DNA of 18,566 bases from Coxiellaceae bacterium UBA1530. Lineage in GTDB: Bacteria; Pseudomonadota; Gammaproteobacteria; Coxiellales; Coxiellaceae. Position numbers and translations under genes: made by a program. The notes under the pieces were generated by a model. The model was not told the origin of the DNA and searched no databases. It saw only the letters and a list, made by a program, of their open reading frames with translations. The DNA lies in contig DCQA01000015.1 in assembly GCA_002323325.1 (NCBI GenBank), positions 1 to 18,566 on the forward strand, read 5' to 3'. Positions 6,907-14,204 of this stretch are shown here, in pieces; positions within the stretch are counted from its first letter, which is position 1, and every line of letters begins with the position of its first letter.

Positions 6907-7485
6907 ATGCGCCACCTCACCGCTATTTTGTTAAGTTTAATCACTGGTATCATGATCACTGCCTGTGTGCCAACGGCTGTTGTTGTAGGTGCAGCAACAA
7001 CCAGTTCTGTAGTGTATGACAAACGCGATATAAAAACGGTATTGAATGATAGGAAAACCACACAAACTGCTGTCAATTTAATCAAAGCTGACTCGGAACT
7101 AAAAGGACGCTCCAACATTCATATTGCTACTTTTAATCATGTACTGTTGTTAGTTGGGCAAGCTCAAACACCCGAACTCAAAACCCGAGCTTACCAAATT
7201 GTATCCAGCGTCAAAGGTATCAGTCGTATCTATAATGAAATTACGGTTTCAGGAGCAACCTCGTCATTACAACACACTAACGATACCTGGCTAACAACTA
7301 AAGTTAAAACGGCTTTGATTGCGAAAGCTGGCTTAAAATCCAATCAATTTAAGGTAGTCACCGAAAATAATGTTGTCTACCTCATGGGTTTAACCGGTCA
7401 TGAACAAGGTGACGAAATCACAAATATCGCTCGGCATGTTGAGGGAGTCACAAAAGTTGTGACGGTGTTCCAGTATATCACTTGA
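6907..7485 (+). CDS. dolP: Two-BON-domain outer-membrane lipoprotein (DolP/YraP type)
   Basis: A 192-residue lipoprotein. The signal sequence ends MITAC, with the lipidated Cys at 20. After a short hydrophobic stretch (VVVGAATTSSVV) comes the family segment YDKRDIKTVLNDRKTTQTA, then BON domain 1 (about 50-115) and BON domain 2 (about 125-192); each carries the LxGxxxxxE pattern, in variant form, and a VxGVxxVxN-like end (VKGISRIYNEI, VEGVTKVVTVF). In E. coli DolP binds anionic phospholipid in the outer membrane, localises at division sites and supports envelope integrity and beta-barrel assembly. AAGGA lies before the ATG, 19 bases after the isomerase stop. The position matches yraP in E. coli. 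Confidence 0.9.
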   Translation: MRHLTAILLSLITGIMITACVPTAVVVGAATTSSVVYDKRDIKTVLNDRKTTQTAVNLIKADSELKGRSNIHIATFNHVLLLVGQAQTPELKTRAYQIVSSVKGISRIYNEITVSGATSSLQHTNDTWLTTKVKTALIAKAGLKSNQFKVVTENNVVYLMGLTGHEQGDEITNIARHVEGVTKVVTVFQYIT

Positions 7486-7498
7486 GGATACCCTTATT

Positions 7499-8194
7499 AT
7501 GCAGGGATCATTACTACAAACACTGCACCTAGTGGCTATTCTAGCCATTCCACTACTACTGGCCATCACGCTGCATGAAGCTGCACATGGCTGGATGGCC
7601 AATAAGCTAGGAGATAATACAGCTCTTCTATTGGGTCGTGTATCGGCAAATCCACTGCGACATATTGATCTCATAGGTACGATCGTTGTTCCTATTATCA
7701 TCGCTAGCATCAGTCCTTTCATCTTTGGTTGGGCAAAACCCGTACCTGTAAACTGGACAAAGTTAAGAAACCCAAAACGCGATATGGCTCTTGTTGCTAT
7801 CGCAGGGCCTGGATCAAACTTAGTCATGGCACTCGGTTGGGCTGTCATTGCTAAGATTTGCTATCTATTACTGGGCAATCAGGTTTCCCTTGACCCCAAT
7901 ACCTCTCATACAATTGTAGGGTTATTTTTCCTGGCTGCTTACTTTGGGATTTTAGTGAATTTGGTGCTGATGGTGCTTAACTTAATTCCTATACCCCCCC
8001 TTGATGGCAGCAGAGTGGTGGCCAGCTTTCTATCGCCATCTTTATCACGGTGGTATGAAAAAATTGAGCCCTTTGGTTTTTTCATTCTTTTAGGACTCTT
8101 ATTCTTAGGGCATCTTCAATTTATTCTGATACAACCTGTTATGGCAATCTTATCTTTTATTACGCAAAGCTTAGGTATTCCAAGTTTATCCTAA
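7499..8194 (+). CDS. Site-2-protease-type M50 metallopeptidase, integral membrane
   Basis: A 231-residue multi-pass protein of the short M50 group without a PDZ domain. The zinc motif HEAAH (H26, E27, H30) lies in the first membrane helix, followed by GWMANKLGD. The second motif, NLIPIPPLDGSRV (161-173), supplies the third ligand D169. The intervening FGWAKPVPVNWTKLRNPKRD and AGPGSN segments are typical. Such proteins cleave substrates within the membrane; the substrate here is unknown. GAGGA stands ten bases before the ATG, rather far, and the start is 13 bases after dolP. The 3' end overlaps the 3' end of dapB by nine bases. Confidence 0.9.
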   Translation: MQGSLLQTLHLVAILAIPLLLAITLHEAAHGWMANKLGDNTALLLGRVSANPLRHIDLIGTIVVPIIIASISPFIFGWAKPVPVNWTKLRNPKRDMALVAIAGPGSNLVMALGWAVIAKICYLLLGNQVSLDPNTSHTIVGLFFLAAYFGILVNLVLMVLNLIPIPPLDGSRVVASFLSPSLSRWYEKIEPFGFFILLGLLFLGHLQFILIQPVMAILSFITQSLGIPSLS

Positions 8195-8923
8195 CGCGAC
8201 ATCTAAACCATAGTGTAATGCGGTGGCTTTCATTACATAACGTGTTGCCAGTACCACACCTGGCATCATAGCTTGACGATCCGAACAATCTTGCTGAAGG
8301 GTTAAACGCTCTCCGTCTCGACTAAAAATAACTTGCTGATGTGCAAACATACCTGGCATGCGCACAGAATGAATAGGAACACCTTGAACACATTGAGATG
8401 CCGGATGGTCCTCTGATGCAATTGTCATTCCGTCCATCCTTTGCGCAGTAGCAATTGCCGTACCAGAGGGAGAGTCAACTTTCATTGGATGATGCATTTC
8501 AATAATTTCTGCATGTGGAAAATAGCGAGCAGCCTGCTGAGCCATCTGCATCATCAAAATCGCACTGATCGAAAAATTGGGTGCAATTAAACCTCCTAAA
8601 GCTTGTAACTGACATTGCTGCTTCAAATATTCGATATTCGATTCGGATAATCCACTGGCGCCGATGAGTGGTCGAATACCTAAAGTAATCGCTATCTTTG
8701 CGTGTCTAAACACACAACCAGGTAATGTAAAGTCAATCAACACATCCGGTAATGCTTGCTTTAAAACAGCCTCTAAATCATCTTCACGATTAATAGTGGC
8801 TACAAGGTTTAAATCAGGCTCGTTATCAATTGCTATTACTGTGATACGCCCCATTTTCCCACGAGCACCACTGACAGCGACGCGAATCGGCGAAACGCTC
8901 TTAACTGTCTGTTTTTTATTCAT
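8186..8923 (-). CDS. dapB: 4-hydroxy-tetrahydrodipicolinate reductase
   Basis: A 245-residue DapB, which reduces the dihydrodipicolinate precursor with NAD(P)H on the way to meso-diaminopimelate and lysine. The nucleotide-binding loop is VAVSGARGKMGR (15-26). The substrate-binding and catalytic motif EMHHPMKVDSPSGTA (142-156) contains H144, H145 and K148, which match H159, H160 and K163 of E. coli. The C-terminal domain continues with VPIHSVRMPGMFAHQQVIF. It is shorter than E. coli DapB (273) in the segment after PSGTA, as in several other bacteria. GAGAG precedes the ATG. It feeds peptidoglycan precursors, which suits a neighbourhood rich in wall genes, but it is transcribed alone. Confidence 0.96.
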   Translation of the reverse strand: MNKKQTVKSVSPIRVAVSGARGKMGRITVIAIDNEPDLNLVATINREDDLEAVLKQALPDVLIDFTLPGCVFRHAKIAITLGIRPLIGASGLSESNIEYLKQQCQLQALGGLIAPNFSISAILMMQMAQQAARYFPHAEIIEMHHPMKVDSPSGTAIATAQRMDGMTIASEDHPASQCVQGVPIHSVRMPGMFAHQQVIFSRDGERLTLQQDCSDRQAMMPGVVLATRYVMKATALHYGLDVALG

Positions 8924-8941
8924 AATATCTCTCTTTTTAAA

Positions 8942-8950
8942 ATTACATCA
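8942..8950 (-). promoter_or_regulatory. Possible extended -10 of dapB
   Basis: On the minus strand TG-A-TGTAAT (8950-8942) matches an extended -10 and ends 18 bases before the dapB ATG. The -35 is not convincing. Confidence 0.35.
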
Positions 8951-9015
8951 GATACATAGAGGGACATTACAACACATCCGGTCAACTTTCTATATTGATT
9001 ATTTTTTATACACTA

Positions 9016-9044
9016 TTGACAACCCTAGCCCCAAGACCTACATT
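9016..9044 (+). promoter_or_regulatory. Promoter of the peroxiredoxin gene
   Basis: A perfect TTGACA (9016-9021), a 17-base spacer and TACATT (9039-9044) precede the ATG at 9089 by 44 bases. I see no clear OxyR-type site. Confidence 0.75.
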
Positions 9045-9088
9045 ATCGGGCACATTTTTATATATTCACTAACCCAAGGAGACCCACA

Positions 9089-9694
9089 ATGTCTGTTTTA
9101 GTCGGAAGATCGGCCCCTGATTTTACTGCTGCCGCTGTCTTAGCTGATGGTCAAATCATTGATAACTTCAATTTCTATGAACAAACCCAAGGTAAATACA
9201 GTGTTATTTTCTTCTATCCACTAGATTTCACGTTTGTTTGCCCATCAGAGCTGATCGCTATGGATAAAGCTCAACAAGCATTCAAACAACGCAATGTTGA
9301 GGTCATCGGCGTTTCAATTGATTCTCAGTTCACTCACAATGCCTGGCGCAACACACCCATTAATAGTGGCGGTATTGGACCTCTACAATACACACTCGTT
9401 GCAGATGTGAATCATGGAATTTGCCAAGCATACGACGTTGAACATCCAGAGGCAGGCGTTGCGTTCCGTGGTGCCTTTATCGTCGACCAATCAAACATCG
9501 TGCGCTCTCAAATTGTTAACGATCTTCCATTGGGCCGCAACATGAATGAAATCCTACGCATTGTTGATGCACTTCAATTTCACGAAACGCATGGCGAAGT
9601 TTGCCCAGCCAACTGGAAAGCTGGTGATGCAGGTATGCAAGCTAATCCAAAGGGTGTGGCTGAATACCTAACAGCTCACGCTGATACACTCTGA
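9089..9694 (+). CDS. Typical 2-Cys peroxiredoxin (AhpC/TSA family)
   Basis: A 201-residue peroxiredoxin that reduces hydrogen peroxide and organic hydroperoxides in the cytoplasm. The peroxidatic site is FYPLDFTFVCPSE with C51, plus P44 and T48; R127 (FRGAF) completes the active site. The resolving Cys is C172 (GEVCPANW). The protein also has GGIG (94-97) and a C-terminal Tyr-Leu (193-194). These correspond to the GGLG and YF features of peroxiredoxins that are easily over-oxidised, so this may be the sensitive type; that is inference. AAGGAG lies seven bases before the ATG. It has its own promoter and terminator. No ahpF lies nearby, so the reductant is probably thioredoxin. Confidence 0.95.
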   Translation: MSVLVGRSAPDFTAAAVLADGQIIDNFNFYEQTQGKYSVIFFYPLDFTFVCPSELIAMDKAQQAFKQRNVEVIGVSIDSQFTHNAWRNTPINSGGIGPLQYTLVADVNHGICQAYDVEHPEAGVAFRGAFIVDQSNIVRSQIVNDLPLGRNMNEILRIVDALQFHETHGEVCPANWKAGDAGMQANPKGVAEYLTAHADTL

Positions 9695-9720
9695 TCGTAT
9701 CGTACATACATTCAATGATA

Positions 9721-9747
9721 AACGGCCTCAAAAGAGGCCGTTTTTTT
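9721..9747 (+). terminator. Rho-independent terminator after peroxiredoxin
   Basis: A 9-bp stem (AACGGCCTC with GAGGCCGTT, loop AAAA) followed by seven Ts. The converging rnt ends 13 bases further on. The opposite strand also has a short T run after the stem, so it may work weakly both ways. Confidence 0.95.
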
Positions 9748-9759
9748 CTATATCGAAGA

Positions 9760-10368
9760 CTAACTTTCCATAGCCTGATCATATTGATTGATAATCTGAC
9801 AAAATAATTCGGCCGTTTTAACGGTATCATAAACTGCTGAATGGGCTTCTGATTCATCAAATGGTATTTTTGCCGCTCGTATGGCTTTCGCCAAGACTGT
9901 CTTTTTACACGCTAATCCAGCTAATGTAGCCGTGTCAAAACAAGTAAAACTATGGAAGGGCGTTTTTGTAATCCCACATCGCTTTACCGCTGCCATCAAA
10001 AAACCCAAATCAAAGTGGGCATTGTGACCCACTAAAACTGCTCGTCGACATCCTGTCTTTTCTAGGGCTTGATTAACATATGTAAATAACTCCTTCAGAA
10101 CCTCTTGCTCTGGAAGCGCAAACCTAAATGGGTGATCGGGATCAATGTGATTAATTTCAAGTGCTTTAGGATCAATCACTGAACCCTCAAACGGCGTGAC
10201 ATGCGTTGAAAAAGACTTTTGAGGCACCAAGATACCACCCTCCTGGCAGTCCACCCAAACAGCAGCAATTTCTAACAAGGCATGACAAGTATGATCCACT
10301 CCACCCGTTTCAACATCAACAACAACCGGCAAATAACCATCAAATCGCTTCTTTATACTAACACTCAC
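9760..10368 (-). CDS. rnt: Ribonuclease T (DEDDh 3'-5' exonuclease)
   Basis: RNase T trims tRNA 3' ends (CCA turnover) and matures other small RNAs and 23S rRNA. The DEDDh residues are visible, numbered from the chosen GTG: D18 and E20 (VVVDVETGG), D120 (GHNAHFDLGF), H176 and D181 (EAHSAVYDT). Basic and aromatic patches around FDGYLP and PFHSFTCFDTA match the family. I place the start at the GTG at 10368: AAGGAG lies seven bases upstream and the 202-residue product fits E. coli RNase T (215). A longer frame from 10416 is open, but it overlaps pyrC by 59 bases and lacks a better site. With the GTG start the overlap with pyrC is 11 bases, so the two genes are probably translationally coupled. 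Confidence 0.94.
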   Translation of the reverse strand: MSVSIKKRFDGYLPVVVDVETGGVDHTCHALLEIAAVWVDCQEGGILVPQKSFSTHVTPFEGSVIDPKALEINHIDPDHPFRFALPEQEVLKELFTYVNQALEKTGCRRAVLVGHNAHFDLGFLMAAVKRCGITKTPFHSFTCFDTATLAGLACKKTVLAKAIRAAKIPFDESEAHSAVYDTVKTAELFCQIINQYDQAMES

Positions 10369-11449
10369 TGACACTCTCCTTCCCTTTTCTCTGGTGTTGG
10401 TAATTATCTGAGCCAATCATTTTTATTGACCATCCGATCTGTTTACCGGCAAATAATGGTACAAGCTGCTCAGAACCAAAAGATAACTTTTCAGGGACTT
10501 CCCATGGCTCCTTGGTTAAAGTAATTTTTCGATCATTTAATGGTAATTGATAAAAACGGGCGCCAAAGTGACTTGCGAAATCCTCCAAACGATCTAAAGC
10601 GTGATGTTGCTCAAAAACTGTAGCGTACAATTCTATTGCGGCATGAGCAGAATACACTCCAGCACAACCACAAGCTGATTCTTTCGCATTGACAGGATGA
10701 GGAGCACTGTCTGTGCCTAAGAAGAAGCATGACTTCCCACTGGTGGCAGCTTCTACTAAAGCTTGTTGATCTCTAGAGCGCTTGAGTACTGGTAAACAAT
10801 AGTAATGCGGCTTTACTCCTCCTACTAGCAAGTCATTCCTATTCAGTAGTAGATGCTGTGGCGTAATTGTTGCAGCGACATTTTTGGAGGAAGCGCATAC
10901 AAACTGAACAGCTGCTTCAGTAGTAATATGCTCCAAGACTATGCGCAGTCGCGGAAACTTCCTTACCAATGGCTCTAAATACTGATCAATAAATCGCGCT
11001 TCACGATCAAAAATATCACACTGCTCATCCACCACTTCACCATGCACTAGAAGTGGCAAATCAACCTCTTCCATGACTGATAGAATGGGATCGATACGTG
11101 ATAGATTTGAAATACCAAACTCTGATCGTGTGGTAGCACCTGCAGGATACAACTTGACCGCTAATACGCAATCAGACTGCTTTGCCGCACGAATGGTTTC
11201 TGCATCCATTGACTCTGTTAGATATAGGGTCATACACGGCTGCCATTGATTCTCTTGAGGGATCTGTTTCATGATTCGCTTATAGTAGGCTTGCGCATCG
11301 CCAACTGTCAGGATAGGTGATACTAAATTTGGCATCACCATACTACGCATGAAGTATCGTGATTGATCAGCGACCGTGCGTGATAACACTGCACCATCTC
11401 GCAGGTGGCAGTGCCAATCATCCGGTGCTCGAATACTGAAAGCTTCCAC
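10358..11449 (-). CDS. pyrC: Dihydroorotase, class II (homodimeric type)
   Basis: A 363-residue zinc amidohydrolase that closes carbamoyl-aspartate to dihydroorotate in pyrimidine synthesis. Numbered from the GTG at 11449, metal ligands and active-site residues are: H13 and H15 (DDWHCHLRDG), carbamylated K99 (AVKLYPAGATT), H136 (LLVHGE), H174 (LEHITT) and D247 (FLGTDSAPH). These match H16, H18, K102, H139, H177 and D250 of E. coli PyrC. A GTG at 11455 is in frame but overlaps the purine-rich Shine-Dalgarno (AAAGGGGG, 11462-11455), so the GTG at 11449, five bases after it, is more likely. The C-terminus runs about 15 residues past E. coli PyrC and its coding end carries the Shine-Dalgarno for rnt. 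A hairpin covers the ribosome-binding site (see the separate entry). Confidence 0.96.
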   Translation of the reverse strand: MEAFSIRAPDDWHCHLRDGAVLSRTVADQSRYFMRSMVMPNLVSPILTVGDAQAYYKRIMKQIPQENQWQPCMTLYLTESMDAETIRAAKQSDCVLAVKLYPAGATTRSEFGISNLSRIDPILSVMEEVDLPLLVHGEVVDEQCDIFDREARFIDQYLEPLVRKFPRLRIVLEHITTEAAVQFVCASSKNVAATITPQHLLLNRNDLLVGGVKPHYYCLPVLKRSRDQQALVEAATSGKSCFFLGTDSAPHPVNAKESACGCAGVYSAHAAIELYATVFEQHHALDRLEDFASHFGARFYQLPLNDRKITLTKEPWEVPEKLSFGSEQLVPLFAGKQIGWSIKMIGSDNYQHQRKGKESVSEC

Positions 11450-11455
11450 ATCCAC

Positions 11456-11471
11456 CCCCTTTGAAAAGGGG
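11456..11471 (-). promoter_or_regulatory. Hairpin over the pyrC ribosome-binding site, starting at the C-tract
   Basis: On the minus strand CCCCTTT (11471-11465), two bases, then AAAGGGG (11462-11456) form a 6-7 bp hairpin. The 3' arm is the pyrC Shine-Dalgarno; the 5' arm is the predicted transcription start region. In E. coli and Salmonella, pyrC is controlled by CTP-dependent choice of start site: starts at an upstream C keep a hairpin that hides the ribosome-binding site, while later starts lose it. The same parts are here in the same order. The mechanism in this organism is inference. Confidence 0.55.
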
Positions 11472-11473
11472 TT

Positions 11474-11502
11474 ATTGTAACGAAAACCATGGAGCCAGTC
11501 AG
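11474..11502 (-). promoter_or_regulatory. pyrC-rnt promoter
   Basis: On the minus strand CTGACT (11502-11497), a 17-base spacer and TACAAT (11479-11474). The usual start, 5-8 bases past the -10, falls on the CCC-T stretch at 11469-11466. The leader to the GTG would be only about 20 bases. Confidence 0.7.
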
Positions 11503-11552
11503 CACAAAGTACTAGGCATTAGTATCAGTAAAAAAACACATATTGCAATCCC

Positions 11553-11561
11553 TGATATGAT
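11553..11561 (+). promoter_or_regulatory. Possible extended -10 for the porin gene
   Basis: TG-A-TATGAT, the same nine bases as at 950-958, lies about 75 bases ahead of the porin ATG. No good -35 is seen. It is divergent from the pyrC promoter. Confidence 0.35.
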
Positions 11562-11634
11562 GCGGTAGCGTTTCATGTCGATTTTATCGTGACTTTTAAA
11601 AATAATTCGAAAGATCCAGTTAAGGAGAAACAAT

Positions 11635-12939
11635 ATGGCCATATCCGGTCGAATTTGTGCATTAGCAGGCACACTAGTACTGAGTAGTATCGCCTATGCA
11701 GATGATACATCCACCAACTTTGATAATTTATTTTACGAACACATCCCCAGTGTCATCACCGCACCACTATTCGGTGATCAGTCTGCGCAAGATGGATCAG
11801 ACCTTCTTTACGGGTACTCAGCCACTAATCATGATTTACAATTGCTGAATGCTCATCAATCATTCACAAACTACCTCACCAAAAAAGAGGTCACCAACGA
11901 TCGTCCTGTGCTTGTATTAGGTGGTGCATTTGAGGGGAATTTCATCATGAATGATGAGTCTGCCGGCTCAACAGATTTCAATAGCTCAATCGGAACTGCA
12001 GAATTAGAGACAGCAGCATTTATCAACCCGTGGGTAAGCGGTTTCATCTCGCTAGATTATCAAAACCTGCCAACCGTTACAGGAAATCGTAATCCACAAA
12101 ATACCATTTACCTCAACATGGGTTACGCAACTATTGGTAACCTAGATGTATCACCCTTCTACCTTTCAATGGGTAAAATGTATATGCCATTCGGACGCTA
12201 TAACACGGCCATGTGGTCAACTCCTGAAACAGCCTCACTTGCACAGATTCAAGATACGGCAACACTATTAGGCTACTCCAAAAACGGTGTATATGCTGAG
12301 GCGTTTGCATATAACACCTATCAAACGTCCAATAATGCTTTCTCTGAAGAAGGTGGAGCAAACCTTGGTTACAAAAATTCAGATGGCAGCTACCCATTCG
12401 AAATAGGGGCGAGTTATGTAAGCAACATGGCTGACTCACTCGGCATGCGGGATACCGGCTATGGTGATGATGTATCAACAGATTTCGAAGGTTTTGAAGT
12501 CAACAACGTTGATCTTGTTCATGATGTCCCTGGTGCAAATGTCTACGGCTCCGTTGGAATACGTCAGTTCACACTGATTGGTGAATACTTCACAGCCACA
12601 GAATCTTTTGATCAAAAGGACCTATCCTTCAACAACGAAGGCGCAACACCAAAAGCACTACAAGCTGAACTGGATTATAGCTTTACAGCATATAACAAAC
12701 CTTCATTGATAGGCTTTTTATACGGTGAAACCTGGGAATCATTAGCTCTCAACCTTCCTAAAGAAAGCTACAACTTCGTTGCAAGCACCTCTGTTTGGAG
12801 GGATACCATTCAGGCAGTTGAGTACAGCTACAATAAAAATTACTCAACCAGTGACAGCGCAACGGGAGATAACTTAGACGGTCCTTCTGCTGGCGGTCAT
12901 AGCAATGTCGTCACCATGGTTATGGGTTTCTATTTCTAG
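11635..12939 (+). CDS. LbtU-like outer-membrane beta-barrel porin
   Basis: A 434-residue secreted protein. The signal peptide ends SSIAYA-DD (about residue 22). The N-terminal third has a non-barrel start (FYEHIPSVITAPLFGDQSAQ, then a helical QLLNAHQSF segment). From about residue 90 come alternating hydrophobic strands of barrel type, for example VLVLGGAFEGNFIM, AFINPWVSGFISLDY and FYLSMGKMYMPFGRYN. The C-terminus is VVTMVMGFYF, with the terminal Phe read by the barrel-assembly machinery. The order and the MGKMYMPFG segment recall the LbtU family, the legiobactin receptor of Legionella, which takes up siderophore without TonB. I am fairly sure of the barrel and less of the substrate. AAGGAG lies before the ATG. 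No siderophore synthesis gene is in the window. Confidence 0.7.
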   Translation: MAISGRICALAGTLVLSSIAYADDTSTNFDNLFYEHIPSVITAPLFGDQSAQDGSDLLYGYSATNHDLQLLNAHQSFTNYLTKKEVTNDRPVLVLGGAFEGNFIMNDESAGSTDFNSSIGTAELETAAFINPWVSGFISLDYQNLPTVTGNRNPQNTIYLNMGYATIGNLDVSPFYLSMGKMYMPFGRYNTAMWSTPETASLAQIQDTATLLGYSKNGVYAEAFAYNTYQTSNNAFSEEGGANLGYKNSDGSYPFEIGASYVSNMADSLGMRDTGYGDDVSTDFEGFEVNNVDLVHDVPGANVYGSVGIRQFTLIGEYFTATESFDQKDLSFNNEGATPKALQAELDYSFTAYNKPSLIGFLYGETWESLALNLPKESYNFVASTSVWRDTIQAVEYSYNKNYSTSDSATGDNLDGPSAGGHSNVVTMVMGFYF

Positions 12940-12953
12940 TACCCAAATATCTT

Positions 12954-12986
12954 TAAAAAAACCGCAGTTATCTGCGGTTTTTTTTT
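12954..12986 (+). terminator. Rho-independent terminator after the porin gene
   Basis: ACCGCAG pairs with CTGCGGT over a TTAT loop; flanking A and T runs lengthen the stem and supply the T tract. The symmetrical A/T flanks would let it work on both strands. Confidence 0.95.
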
Positions 12987-13121
12987 GCAAGAACACTAAA
13001 CACTGTTATTTGCACTGACAAAACACTTAGGCTAACATCATGCAGTCATGATCAGCATCACTGTCAAGCGATACTCTGTCTATTAATTAAGCTTGATACC
13101 TTAACAAGGAAGCGAAGTAAC

Positions 13122-14102
13122 ATGAGCAGCTTCACATTTAATGCACTTCCACAAGCGATGATAGCGTTCATTGATAAACAGTCATCCAACCGTCAACGTC
13201 AGCTTGATGAGTGGTTATCCAAACAGTCGAGTTCAACACCGATCCTTCGCATCAATCACCATCAAGCACTCGAACACTCTCAACTAAAACGATGGCTGAT
13301 AGAAACGGTGATCACTCAGCCCATGAGCCTGGAGCAGCAACTACAGTGCACTCTCAACTACCTACGGTCTCATAACGAGTATCGCATACTCATTATTGAA
13401 CCCTATGAGATACTTCCCCCATCGACACTGATGGCACTCAAACATCTTGCCTTACAACAAAGTACGTTATGCAAACCACTTCTCCAAATTATATTGTGTG
13501 GACATAAAGATCCATGTACAACCATCGTCAATAAGACTATACAAACACTATCACCGAAGACTCAACCTAACCTACTCAACAATACGATTCAGAGTAAGAA
13601 GCCACCTCAGAATACCGATCATCAATCCAATCAAGCATCAGTCAATCGCTTTAATCAACATAGTGTAAAATTAATCTCATTAGGTTTGCTCGGGATTTTG
13701 ATGTACGTACTCTGGCAAGTACAACATCAACCTAAACACACCATTCGTTCTCAACCACTTCATTCCTATCAACAACTGAAAAAAACACCCCCATTGTTAG
13801 AAAAAAAGTCGGCAAATCACGACATAAAATCTAAAGCAATAACAACCACTGATACCCCTAGAAAAAATCACTTCACACTACAATGGGCTAATAGCCACGA
13901 TATTATTGCAACTCAATCACTACAAAAAAAACTTCAACTAAAAGATAGCCAAATTTTACGTGTCATCCAAGATAAAAATGTCCACTTTATTTTAGTCAGT
14001 GGCAATTACCCAGATGCTCATCAAGCACAACTAGCTTTAAAAAAATTACCCGAGACACTAAAAAAACATCAGCCATGGGTTCGACCAATTGGTCAAAGAT
14101 AG
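13122..14102 (+). CDS. DamX-like SPOR-domain cell-division membrane protein
   Basis: A 326-residue single-pass protein. Residues 1-140 resemble the C-terminal half of an ExeA/DamX-type AAA+ domain: a hydrophobic strand RILIIEPYEILPPSTLMALKHL (88-109) stands where Walker B would be, followed by PLLQIILCGHKD (119-130). No Walker A (GxxxxGKS/T) is present. A Lys/Gln/Asn-rich linker leads to a membrane helix VKLISLGLLGILMYVLW (182-198), then a long polar linker. The C-terminal SPOR domain (about 250-324) starts HFTLQWANSHD and contains FILVSGNYPDAHQAQLALKKLP and PWVRP, as in DamX. SPOR domains bind glycan strands stripped of stem peptides at division sites. By topology the N-domain is cytoplasmic and SPOR periplasmic. 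In E. coli damX follows aroK-aroB; here it stands alone. Confidence 0.75.
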   Translation: MSSFTFNALPQAMIAFIDKQSSNRQRQLDEWLSKQSSSTPILRINHHQALEHSQLKRWLIETVITQPMSLEQQLQCTLNYLRSHNEYRILIIEPYEILPPSTLMALKHLALQQSTLCKPLLQIILCGHKDPCTTIVNKTIQTLSPKTQPNLLNNTIQSKKPPQNTDHQSNQASVNRFNQHSVKLISLGLLGILMYVLWQVQHQPKHTIRSQPLHSYQQLKKTPPLLEKKSANHDIKSKAITTTDTPRKNHFTLQWANSHDIIATQSLQKKLQLKDSQILRVIQDKNVHFILVSGNYPDAHQAQLALKKLPETLKKHQPWVRPIGQR

Positions 14103-14134
14103 TCAACTTTAATCCACCTCATGATATCTCTCTT

Positions 14135-14201
14135 GTGAGCCGAAACATATCTTGTTATCCTGATTTTTTATTATTCAATAATAAAAAACTACAAGGCTCA
14201 C
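14135..14201 (+). promoter_or_regulatory. Nested inverted repeats in the leader of the six-helix gene
   Basis: An outer repeat, GTGAGCC (14135-14141) with GGCTCAC (14195-14201), encloses a perfect 12-1-12 A/T palindrome (14164-14188). The downstream outer arm contains the last two bases of the AAGG Shine-Dalgarno (14193-14196) for the ATG at 14205. If transcription starts upstream of 14135, the folded leader would hide that site. A promoter inside the region (TTGTTA at 14152, AATAAT at 14177, spacing 19) is an alternative that would remove the first arm. Confidence 0.4.
14164..14188. repeat. Perfect A/T-only 12-1-12 palindrome
   Basis: TTTTTTATTATT, a central C, then AATAATAAAAAA. Every base of both arms matches. 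It is not a standard terminator: it lacks GC pairs and no T tract follows the stem on the plus strand. Confidence 0.9.
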
Positions 14202-14204
14202 GCT

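Noticed and set aside
7390..7848. 152-codon minus-strand frame
   Set aside because: It is antisense to the BON lipoprotein and the M50 protease, both of which have clear motifs in the other strand.
11499..11576. 25-codon minus-strand frame with a hydrophobic core (starts MKRYRIISGIAICVF) upstream of pyrC
   Set aside because: It looks like a single-helix peptide but has no Shine-Dalgarno, is very short and overlaps both the porin leader and the pyrC -35. I could not support it as a gene.
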